Shown in pieces: positions 10,901-21,750 of a stretch of DNA of 64,000 nucleotides (within the stretch, counting starts at the first letter, position 1; each line of letters starts with the position of its first letter). This stretch comes from Capitella teleta (lineage: Eukaryota > Annelida > Polychaeta > Capitellidae): positions 10,462-74,461 of the forward strand of contig KB309895.1 in the NCBI GenBank assembly GCA_000328365.1, written 5' to 3'. Under the pieces are notes generated by a model. The model had not been told where the DNA came from, made no database searches, and was given only the letters and a program-made list of their open reading frames with translations. Both the position numbers and the translations under genes were made by a program.

Positions 10901-13265
10901 TAAATGCCTATCGCAATGCCAAGGAATTTAGGGTAGAAAAAGGGAAAGGGGCAAAAGATGAGCAGCGTGAAGCACCCGGACTGAATTACGCTGCTTGCAT
11001 GAGGTTCTTAAAGAGGTCGAATGCACAGGTTTTGGGGTAATTGCAGCTGTTCTGCTACGAGGCGTGCCCATAGGGCGATAATTAGCATGGTTTTCTCCAT
11101 AATTTAATACTAATTTATATTATGTAAATTTTAGGGGTCGAAAAAATCTTAACATATTTTGCAAATAAACACACACTGCATCATACACGAATATTGTTAT
11201 GCTGTTTTATTACAAAAACGTTACGAATAATAATGCTATAATTATCAACATTTAATCAACCAACAATGATTACTGATTCACGTCACTCGCACCTGGATTT
11301 CAAGGACTCAATAGTGAAACATTGCCTTTGATGCAGGACATTGTGAGGCAGATATGATGGACTGATTGACCTGCGGGAAATTGCCAGGCAGAAAAACCAT
11401 CAGAGTTCATGAGGCATGACCAAATTGAATCATCCATCAGCGCATTGGAACCTCAACCAACCTCGCAGAAGCAGACAGATTCCTTTGCGATCTGATTTGA
11501 CAGAGCGACGCCGCGCCCTCTTGCGGTAAGTCGTGAGGCGTTAAGACCGTGCACATGTGTATCACTCTATTCAGTTGTACATTGGCAGTATTTACATTTT
11601 GCCACCCTAAACTTGATATTGCACAAGTCATTGTGTATGAGTCAAAACTCTCTAATTTCAATGTGTGTCTGAACATCAACGCTTCTCTGCATCATGAGCA
11701 GCAGAATAATTTTAATGGTTGCATCATGTTCAGCTACGTGTGACTACGAATGAATGAATGGATGACTTAAGCCAAATTGGTTTACATTTTAAGATGCATT
11801 TTAACCTTTAAAGTCAAGTGTTCGGGCGCCCACTGTGGCTCACCCTCCAAACTGGTTAGTAGTGAATTAATTAATTACTCGGTGACCTCATCATAATCAG
11901 AAATGAAAACCTGAGCATCACCTACACTCATTTGAGATCACTTCCCTGACGCTTAACACCCCCAGAAAGGACCGTCATATTGGCAACCATGTAAATTACA
12001 CAACATCCTTTCATGCGTCTGTACATTTTAGATACAATTTACTGTATACATTTTTCAACGCGGAAATGTTGCATATATGTGACGCAGCATAAACATTGCC
12101 ACGTGTGTGAGAATGTTTCCATGTAAGGATATACCACACGATAGGATTGCGTGTAACCGGATTTAGATAGGACAACCGAGCCATGTGTCGCCATTTGAAG
12201 TAGGATAAGGGAAGATAATTTATTACACAAGCTAAATCCTTTAGCACACCACCAGGAAAGCCCATCACTGCATGCGTGTTCAGTGATATCCTAAGTTGAA
12301 TTTTTTAGCAATGAGTGGAAAATGTAACTATAATTGTCAATTATTACTCCACATTCGAGAGTAACAAATGCAAGATCAGATCCTTTCGGCATAAAATGTT
12401 ACATTATATCAGAGTCATAAAACAATTGGCGTTTGTCTGATTATCAAAAGAAGTGCGTGAATATTTGTTTGTCTGGGGATATTTGTTGTTCACACGATAA
12501 CGAAATATTTAATATTTTTGTTGTTATAAAATGATGATCGTGTTGTCGAGTTGAGATTTGAACAGATTTCTGCCTTGATGACAGACCTGCCTGGTTCTCA
12601 ATCACGTATACTGATTAGACTGAAGTTGCAACCTAACAATATAATATTGTGCAATGCTATATAATGCCAAACGGAGAATTGCCAATCATCTCAACGGTCT
12701 ATTGCCATATGTTTACACTAAACATACAACGATACAACGACACACTTAAGCATCAAATGGCTCAGAAAATAACAAACTCTCTGTCAAAGGCGATTGATAA
12801 ATCCTAGCATTTCCACTGAATGGGGATAGCATCTGACATCTGAATATAGGCTAAACTCATGGTATTGTTTTGCCTCAGCATGCCCTTTTTACCCTTGGAT
12901 GTCCTATTGATCACCATATACCTGGTAGGTATGGATACGGGAGTATTATTAACTAATACGGCTCTGAGGAATAACACGAGATATATTGTTGATCTGATGC
13001 AGGAAACCTTAAGATGTCTTCACTGGCAAACAGATTAAGATACCCGGCCAGGCGAGCAATTCCTTTAAGCCCGCTTTGTAGACTAGACATTGTTTTACTT
13101 TCTTTATCCTCTGCACTTTGCACTAAGTACTTGGCAATTCCCAGCCACGCATATTTGATCAGCGTGTGAATCGCTCAGAAATATTTCACTAGAAGTCAAA
13201 CAACGTTCTTCTTTGTGAATTTCCTTGTAACTCAACTGAATGCCTAAATTTGGCCACTATTTTAG
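7910..13265. other. gene-free stretch
   Basis: No protein, RNA gene or transposon was recognised. Notable items are a CRE palindrome at 8628-8635 and a 34-nt perfect palindrome at 8454-8487. Open frames up to about 97 codons occur but show no familiar motif. Confidence 0.5.
8450..8491. repeat. long AT-rich palindrome (cruciform-prone)
   Basis: The core 8454-8487 is a perfect 34-nt palindrome with no spacer, centred between 8470 and 8471, with arms TTAATTGTGTGTTATTA and its complement. The pairing extends to 8450-8491 with a single mismatch. It could extrude as a cruciform or be the join of a small fold-back element; no target duplication was recognised. Confidence 0.85.
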
Positions 13266-13408
13266 TTCCTTCTGTTCTCCGTGCTACGACATGTTTTATT
13301 CGCTGTGCACCTCTAGACCCCTTTACAAGCGAAGTCTCAGGTCGTCTGTTCATGCTGCCATCTGAGACAATGGGTGGAGATCCGCCAAATGGATCAGAGT
13401 GCAGTGAG
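13266..13408 (+). CDS. weak candidate internal exon, unknown protein
   Basis: A 143-bp segment is open in one frame, follows an acceptor-like CACTATTTTAG and ends at a strong donor-like GAG|GTAAGTAG. The GC content is visibly higher than its surroundings. It would encode about 47 residues ending in GGDPPNGSECSE. No domain was recognised, the opposite strand is also open here, and no neighbouring exons were found. Treat it as a candidate only. Confidence 0.15.
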
Positions 13409-16400
13409 GTAAGTAGAAAGACCATAGTGGCTAATGACTAATGCTGCTTTACTCAAGTTATGAGGAAGATTTCGGCTTGCCATGAAAAACAGGGAAAACC
13501 ATTTCAATGATCACCGAGTTGGTTTATGATATGTGGTTTTTCATAAACATTGCGGCCCATTGATTTACAAAGGTGTAATGAAATGTCGCTGTCAATGCTT
13601 GCCAGCACAAGGTCGTGGACAACAACAAAAATACAAATCAGGTCAATGTCTCTGGAGAAGTGAACTTGGGTGACTTAAATCTGCACTTAACAATCTCTGC
13701 GCCGTAATCACACAGCAATTATCAGTTTTCTTTTAGCATAAGGATTTTATCGGCAAGAATATTAGCTTCGGGGCAGAGACGGAGCCGAGGAGGAAGATTT
13801 ACGTTTCATCGCCAACATCAATTCGCCATGAAACAAGATGCTCGTAAAACGCACGAAGCAATCATTCTATGATTCGTACGAGTCCGCGTGCGTGTAATGC
13901 CGGTTGTTCTTAGTCATGAATAAAGCGAGTGTGGGTGCATTGACGATTAAGACTTGTTTCTTATCAACAGATATCAGACGGTGTTCAAGAAGTTCAGACC
14001 TTGGTCGCAACCGACCTAATCCTTTATACACTCATTACGATGGGTTGGTCCTTGGCAGACTGGGGGCTATGTATTTAGGTCAATGCCATTCATGGTTTGT
14101 CATGGTCATTTTGTTATTTAACCGTGAGCGTTGTAGAGTAGAAGGACCTAAATGATGTAAGCAGCGGCTGTGTCCTCGAGATCTCTTTCGCCAACTATAT
14201 TATTTATGTAGGCCTACGTACAGTGACAAAACGTGTTTGGATACGTCGTGATGTGTTTGCTGCCCTGTAGTTGGTTCATAGTTTTGAGTGTGTAGTATAA
14301 ATTCAGTGTTAGCGGTGTTTTTGTGATTGAAAGTCCGAGACGTTTTTATAACAACACCCCCCCCCCTATATTGCTGGATCTGTTTGTTTGTTTGTTTGTC
14401 ATTGTTTAATTTCTGGTCAACCGTTTCTCCGTAAATAACCTTGATTCATTATTTATTTTCACAACCTTTTTTTATTTTCATTAAAATTACATTTTTTTTT
14501 GCTACAAAAGCGAGTTAAACACTTTGTATGATCAGTAGCATCATTATTGCGGAATAGTCAAACATATGAAAATGTGATTTTTTTGTGTGGATCTAACACA
14601 ACTTCTTTGTCAAGCACAATATCACGCTGTAATCCTCATTGTTAGTAGATCATATTTTTTGTTCTATTTATAATTGTTAATTATGTCATTTTAAGGTCAG
14701 CCCATTATAAGAATTTTAAGCTTATTTCACCATAAGCAAAAGGCATGATTTCAATATAATTAATACCCGTGATTTATCACAAAGCATTGCTCTTACACGG
14801 TGTTCGATCTATAACAATTTATTTCATCATTTTTCTTGTGACAATCATCCAGGCCAGTACATAAACCATTATGATTTTCATAATGGTTTATGCATTATGA
14901 TATATTTTTATCCTCACTTTGTTCGTTTCCTTCTTTTCCTCTAAACATTCCCCAAAATTTCCTTTTAAAATCTTCGACTGCTTTTTTGTTTTATTTTCGG
15001 TTATAAAATTGTCTTTTATTGTCTTGAATATTTAGTGTGTTCTGCATAAACTACAGGAACCAATTTCCTACACCAAAAGAAAATATGAAAATCTAATTTA
15101 TAGGTAATCTATACAGTGTAGTGTTGACGTCTGAATCAGTTGTTTGCGACGGTTAATCATTCCGATTCCTCCCACACGTGAAAGGCAGTCACGCGATCAT
15201 TCTTTTAATGGCCTTTCTCCAGAGAGGGCGATCGTGAGCAGTCTCCAAGCAACGAATCAAAGTTGCGGTCGCAGCTGCGTTTTCACTGGAAGCAGATCTC
15301 CAAATAGCAACATTCTCAGTTTGGTCTCTGAAGTCAGCAAGTGTCGTTACGAGGCCAATCTGCAAGGTTTTGTCCTTGCGTGTAAAGACATGGGCGTATA
15401 CTACGCTGCTCCTCAAATTCTGAATTGGTTGATCAGTGTTGCTGGCTCATTCGCTGTCTTAGATACACTATGGTTATGGAATTCCTCTCTTGGGAGTTTA
15501 ATGAGCTACGTCTTTAGGTAGATTGCTAATTTGTTATTAGATCCGTTCATGTGATCCTCAGTTATTCATAGGCAATGACGTCAAGCAGGACGTCGGCGCC
15601 GTGAAAACATGATTTGTAAATGGAAATCAGAATAAGATTCATCCTCTCCATTGCGTGTTACTTTGTACATAGGACAATGCTTGTAACAGTCTTCTACATC
15701 AATTAGTAAATCAACTTGCAAAGGCTTCAAATTTCTTGTCGGTTTCTTATTGCGCAAATTAAATATGCAAGTTATGGAGAAGGTGTGTGTTCGTGTGTGA
15801 CCACAATTAGCCCAATACTTTAACAATTAAAAAAAGAGTTGACTATAATTAAAATCCAAGACCACCGCCACAATAACCATTGCTCGGATTTCACGAGACT
15901 TCCCCTGTTTCGTGGACCCATAACACCAACCAAATATTACCATGCAGCTTTGAAGGTGTAAATCAAGCTCAGTAATCCGTCTCTGTCCAACCAGACACCA
16001 TATTTGCACTCTGTGTATGTCATGTATCATGCTGCGGTTGTGAACACGGGAACTCACAAACTCACTGGCGAAGAAGAAGCCACGGCTTGTGGAGGAAGCG
16101 CACTACTCGAAATGTTTGAGTACAGTCGTTTTCATCGAGCTCTACCTTGACCTTCTAGACCCCCTCGGAGGTCACACTCGCCCTTCCCAAATACTGGGGC
16201 AGCTCATTAACAGTTATAGCCGTAGTACGAGTGGTCTGACTGTAAAAGACAATCCAAAAACATTAACTCAGTAATTTGCGCGATGTAATTGTCTGGCATC
16301 TAATTTTTATAGCCTTTGGGACTCTTCCTTTTTTCAGGGGGCGTTGAGTAGATAAGGGTGGCTGTAATTATTACCCCTCGAATATGCGTCAGCATCACAC

Positions 16401-18615
16401 TGCATAACTAATTGGCAATCGGAGGTAAGCGCGTCCCTTCTGAATACTCATAGAACAAGGCTGCTTTTAACCAATTTAAACCTGACGTTGACCACAGCGT
16501 GACCCCCAATCATGTCCCATGGTAATTACGGATTGCGCGGCAAGAATAATTCGAGTTCACAATCCAATTGCAATTGGCATTGGATAATGATCCAAAGCGC
16601 TCTCTGCTATGCATCATGCTATTTAAGATGCAGACAACCCCCAGAGGTCGCAGATAAGAGAAAGGGGCAACTGCTGTCCATAATTCCTCTTAAGCACCCG
16701 GGTGTTCCACACAAGTGTTGACAAGAAACAAAGACACGACTTCTATTGATAGAAACGGGTATTTTGGAATGTCCAGACAGTCCCTATTGGGCACATATAC
16801 ATTCCTCTTTCATGAGGTGAATTCAAGCGTGACTTAATAGCAACGTAGCACTGAGATAATGCACTGGAAGGGCGTCTGTCCTTTGGGGTTGATGGTCGTA
16901 CATTTCATCGTTAGACCAAATGCTGCCGCTACCGATCCTCTTGGGTTCATCGTATTTTGGATACTTTTATTTTATAGAATGAATGTTGTGTATACTGATA
17001 ATTATAATCTGGTCAAACTGAGAGTGGTGCACTCATGTAATTAGTCATTATTTGTAATTTGTATCCACGGTGGCTAAATATATATGTTGGGTCTGACGAC
17101 TTATACGCATCGTATACACTTAACCTCATTTTCAATAACTCAAATTGATTCTATTAAATGAGCTCTGATTAGTATAATCCTATGGTCAGCATATACAAGT
17201 TTACTATTAACAGATGCACACAACTTTTCAGGTCCAATAAAATTGCTTGCGGTAGTCATATTATATTTTTCCTCCAAAGTTAAGTATAATGTTCTGCGCT
17301 GAGATCCCCTCTGATTGCAATACGGTATTGCTCATTGCTCGGCTGTGCGATGGGAGGTATTGCAACTGGTAGCATTAGCTGTACATGCTTCAAGCAATTG
17401 CCTTTTTAATGTTTTTAATATTATCAAACTCGGTATCTGCACGGGTGCCCCTGAAACCGCATTTCAAGAATGCTGGCTATCCAGATCCATGGTTCTTAAT
17501 GTATTGAAGATCGATCGGTTGGATATATTTATCGAGACGCACTTTCTAGGACAATTTGAGACCCACTGACCACACCAGGATCACGTAGTTATAATCCGAA
17601 ATGACGATCATGGAATTAATGAGATTGACCTACATTATATCTATCTTTGGACCACGCATCAAAGGATCTATTCTGGGATAATCGTTTTATATCCAGGAAT
17701 ACCAGGAAACCCGTACAAGTACCCATACTGCGTCACCACCCTCATTAACACCCAAGTTACTATTTGCCGGTTGATACACATTTTCTATGAACTAGCACAT
17801 AATTATTTCAGGATTGCTAATCGCGTCACGGAGAGAACAATTAATGCCCCATTAATTTTATGATTATTCATGGTTCGGGGTCCTGTTTACCGCCAGCAAT
17901 GAAAATATCGCTGAATGTTATGTGTACTTTATCGCTAAGATAATTCGTCATCAATATCAACAAAAGAAAGGCAGACAAAAACGACCGAAAGAAGAGAAGT
18001 AGGGAATAACAGCATGAAATGTTAGACTAGCAATACCAGGTATTTTTTCTACTATCCCGTGCGTGATTTTGATATTGCAGCCTTTGGTATTGTAACCGCG
18101 GATACGCGCCATGCCATTGGAAATCATTTTAGTCGTTAGTATGGAATAGATAAGCCACTTGTGGCACATTATGCATAATTATACCTCCAACAACCGTGAT
18201 TTTTAGTATACATACTTGGGTATAACCCAATATCCTTACTCACACAAGAGGTATATAACTGACAAATAGGTTCTCCTTTTTTCAAATTCAACACAAATAT
18301 TGCTATGTTTTACGATTGTCTGATGTGTATAAATTTACCACACTGCAAAGTCGCCCACAACTAAACAAACACAGAGACATATTCGTTATCACACATCGAG
18401 TATTCCAGCCACTAAATAACCCTATTTCTAGGACTTGGCATTAGTCTTCTACAGGAAAAATCACTTAGGTGTCACAATAAAAACGACTCCCAGTTCGTGT
18501 TCGGTGTTTTGTTCTGTGAGTGCGAGAATAAAATGACAATTATAGAAGGCTTTGGAAAATATCGAGGGAGATCGAAACCTGTGTGACCTGATTAAAGAAC
18601 CCATGGTAAAATTGT
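13409..18615. other. gene-free stretch
   Basis: No supported gene. It contains a 15-bp-stem inverted repeat at 14860-14892 and a CRE palindrome at 15576-15583. Overlapping frames on both strands at 15144-15521 were inspected and left uncalled. Confidence 0.5.
14860..14892. repeat. inverted repeat, 15-bp stem and 3-nt loop
   Basis: CATAAACCATTATGA pairs perfectly with TCATAATGGTTTATG across the loop TTT. It is a simple hairpin of unknown role. The loop is too short and the stem too brief for a microRNA precursor. Confidence 0.85.
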
Positions 18616-18616
18616 G

Positions 18617-19571
18617 TGACGTCACATTTATTCTATAGACCTTGAACATGATAATATGTTCTGTAGAAAAAAAGGTCAAATGTTTGATTTTTTTCTCTTA
18701 TCTTTATTAAAATGCTTTTGTACTTGGTATTCAAAGTACTACACATCATCCAGGGGTTTTTTCAAATGAAATATGAACAAATTATCCATGCAAAACCTCA
18801 CATTTTACCTTGTTATATAATAGTTATATATGTATATCATAAACCTCTCGTGAAGTTAGCGAGTCTGCTGATATGGTAAGAATTTCAGAAAGTCATGGAG
18901 GTGAATTTTAGATCAACACTCCTTATACAAATATTGGAGATATTCATATATTCCAAATCAGAGATTATTTTTACGAGAAAACATTTCGAGCTATATCGTA
19001 TTCGGATGACAGTATTATTTCACTCTGAAAAGTAGTTCGGCAATGGGAACATATTTAGGGGAAAGCATTAATCATAACCTTCAGCATTGATGTTTTTTCA
19101 TCATTAATATAATCCTCTCAATATTGTATTGATCTGAAGGACACATTTGCCAGTTTTTGACTTCACTGAACAAAACCACAACCGGCAAAAATAGAACAGG
19201 TCTTTCATGAGTTTCACGGAAATGTTCTCGATGATGGATATCCAGGTATTAAAAGTGACAGACATTCATTTCATGTGGCTGACAACCCTCGTGGTCATAG
19301 TACATACAGGACAACACACCTTCACCCAGAGAGCTTTTCAAATGGAAGTTCTGTGACGTCAGGGAAAAATACCTCCACTGGAGTGATCCAAAGAGTGAAG
19401 ATGTTCGTGTGGATATTGAGTCATGGAGGCACTCACTCAAAAACGTAACCAAGTGCAATCTCTTGAGAACACAGCAAGGAATTCAAACTACAGTTCAAGG
19501 GTTGATTACCGCTCAGAAGATTGTGTGAAATAAATTTGCCGCACTATGAAGAGGAGTGATATATGACGTCA
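18617..19571. promoter_or_regulatory. cluster of three consensus CRE palindromes
   Basis: The CREB/ATF site TGACGTCA occurs exactly at 18617-18624, 19354-19361 and 19564-19571, the first inside the longer palindrome GTGACGTCAC. Three more exact copies lie at 8628-8635, 15576-15583 and 51205-51212. By base composition I would expect about one per 64 kb. No gene start lies beside the cluster, so an enhancer role is inference. Confidence 0.35.
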
Positions 19572-20749
19572 CAAGTGGAACACGGCAGCAATGGCTCAGA
19601 CAAAGTTAACGATTCACGCTCCTTGTGGAATTACCAAACATAATATTATATATAAACATATGATTGAATAACCAATAAGGATGGTTATGGTTGGAACTTT
19701 GATATATCGCAATGCATGGAGCCAATATTCCTTTGGTTAAATTATAGTATGCGATGATCAGTAGAACTTTCAGGTAAAGAGGGAAATGAGTTCCAACCAA
19801 AATGGTTGTGAAAGTTACGAGAACGTGATCAAAGCAGATACGAAAGAAACCAAAGAACACACGTGAATTTCTTAATTTCACCTTATTGGTCGCATGTTGA
19901 TAATGTTTAGTTGTTGCTGTTATTATTTATTATGCAGAGGCGGGCACCAGCTAATGACAATGCCCCTCTGATTCTCTTAGAAGTTTGCCGACTGTTCTCC
20001 GAAATAGACATCAATTGATCTCGTTTTACGGGAAGTGACGGACGTGTTAACTGTCCATAGTGTTGTTCAAGGGACGCAAATCAAACGGTGGTCAAAGGAA
20101 CTTGGTGCTGTTCTCCGGATTAACAAACATAAATATCATTACAAAGAACACAGCTGGAGCCCCAAGATCCGTATATTTGGCATCCGGATCGACAGAGGGT
20201 GCTATTATTGCACATTCCGTTCCGCAGTTTAGTTGAGATCGGATATCCAACAGTCAGTTCTTTTCTCAAACTGATGAGCTAGATTTCAATTTCACTAAGA
20301 CTGATTTTCTTCGTCAGCCTCCAGTTACCATGCAAATTAATAATAGCCAATGTTACCTTGGCTAAAAGTCATATCAGTTTCAAGGGGAGTCCGAAAATCA
20401 AAGCGGACAAGTTTATCTATAGAAGTAGCATTGATAGACATTTCTGCCTGCTTGGATGTTCAATTGAGCCTCTGCTGTATCTACGACATTTAGTAGTGAA
20501 GTCGTTTCGTAATCCAAAATTTCACGCATCTCCAGCGGCCGTTACACCCCCCCTCCCCTTATCCCTCCAAGCAACATTGGTGCTGGCGGTTGACCCTCAC
20601 GTCCAAAGCTCAATGCCACATGTTTGGTTTTAAGTTCCAAAACAAATTGATTGGAGGATGCAGGGATAATTTAGGATGGTTTGTCTTGATTTTTTTTTTA
20701 CCATGGATTTTCCAACGAACCGCACCCCGATTATCATATCCCATCAATA
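19572..20749. other. gene-free stretch
   Basis: No gene or repeat was recognised between the CRE cluster and the assembly gap. Confidence 0.5.
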
Positions 20750-20799
20750 NNNNNNNNNNNNNNNNNNNNNNNNNNNNNNNNNNNNNNNNNNNNNNNNNN
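20750..20799. other. assembly gap (50 N)
   Basis: A run of exactly 50 N sits directly against an (AT)n microsatellite. The round number suggests a placeholder, so the true gap length is unknown. Confidence 0.98.
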
Positions 20800-20942
<143 letters not shown>

Positions 20943-21048
20943 GCATATCATAGATAAGATTTATACCAGCACTTAAAGTCATTGTTAAAATATGGCAATA
21001 TCGGATTGTTTTGACTCAAATCAAGTATTATTCACAATTACGAAATTT

Positions 21049-21060
21049 GCGTGCTGTGTG
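21049..21060 (+). repeat. SINE target-site duplication, left copy
   Basis: GCGTGCTGTGTG, identical to 21397-21408 on the other side of the SINE. Confidence 0.88.
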
Positions 21061-21396
21061 AGTGAGTGAGTGAGTGATTGGAGTTTTATGGCTCCACCCA
21101 AACCAATCGGACGATACGGGCACCAGAACAGAAAGCCTGGGAAGGGGGTTTCCCCCTACTCTTATCGATAGATCCCAAGGGTTTTTTATCCTGCACACCA
21201 CCATAGACAGTAGTACACAGCGCCCGGCCTTGTTACGCAGTTGGGCAGCACTGCAGAGTCACTGAAGAATCACAATTGTAATTCATAATCATAACGCCCG
21301 TGGCCGGATCGGGTCTCGAACCCGGGACCTCGACCCCCACGGTCGGCATAGGATTGCAGCCAGCCGGTTTAACCCACTGAGCTACTCGGTGCCCCC
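21061..21396 (-). mobile_element. tRNA-derived SINE, apparently full length
   Basis: On the minus strand the element begins with a tRNA-like head. The pol III A box TAGCTCAGTGGG (21384-21373) matches the consensus, and the B box GGTTCGAGACC (21322-21312) differs from it at one position. A non-tRNA body of about 200 bp follows, and the element ends in a (TCAC)n-type tail (21061-21076 read in reverse). It is flanked by a perfect 12-bp target duplication, GCGTGCTGTGTG, at 21049-21060 and 21397-21408. Head, body, simple-repeat tail and duplication together define a complete SINE inserted by LINE machinery. The clean duplication suggests fairly recent insertion. The end of the body resembles the GAGTTTTA-type ends of some invertebrate SINEs; the family name is unknown. 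Confidence 0.9.
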
Positions 21397-21408
21397 GCGT
21401 GCTGTGTG
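21397..21408 (+). repeat. SINE target-site duplication, right copy
   Basis: GCGTGCTGTGTG, identical to 21049-21060. Confidence 0.88.
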
Positions 21409-21525
21409 CGAGGCAATCCCTTCCGTTTTTAAATTATTATTACGTTAATTGTGAAATGCTACATTATTTTAGATATATAAAGGCCGTGCAGATCTGCATA
21501 GCAACTATATTCATTCAAGGAAACT

Positions 21526-21750
21526 ATATCCATGGTAACTATATCCATGGCAGCCTTATCCGTTACAATAATGTCTATGGAAACCGTATCCATGGTAACC
21601 ACATTCACGGTAACCATATCCATGGCAGTCATATCAGTTACAACCATGTCCATGGAAACCGTATCCATGGAAACCGTTTCCATGACAAGTGTTACCATGA
21701 CAATCAATTCCATGACAACCATATAAATAGAAACCATGTCCATGACAATA
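21526..21750 (+). repeat. 15-bp minisatellite with X-box-like units
   Basis: Fifteen diverged tandem units of about 15 bp; the commonest forms are ATATCCATGGTAACC and GTATCCATGGAAACC. A higher-order period of 75 bp (five units) is visible, since 21541-21600 resembles 21616-21675. Because the unit is a multiple of three, both strands stay open and would read as pentapeptide repeats (for example IHGNH), which is a by-product of the repeat rather than evidence of a gene. Each unit holds CATGG followed by an RAAC-type half-site, so units such as GTATCCATGGAAAC lie two changes from the RFX X-box GTTGCCATGGAAAC. Whether RFX binds is untested. Confidence 0.85.

Noticed and set aside
15144-15521. Overlapping frames of 125 codons (plus) and 75 codons (minus); the minus one ends ETAHDRPLWRKAIKRMI, reminiscent of LINE C-termini (TAQDRxxWR)
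   Set aside because: Only one short block matches and no upstream reverse-transcriptase sequence is visible, so a LINE tail cannot be claimed.
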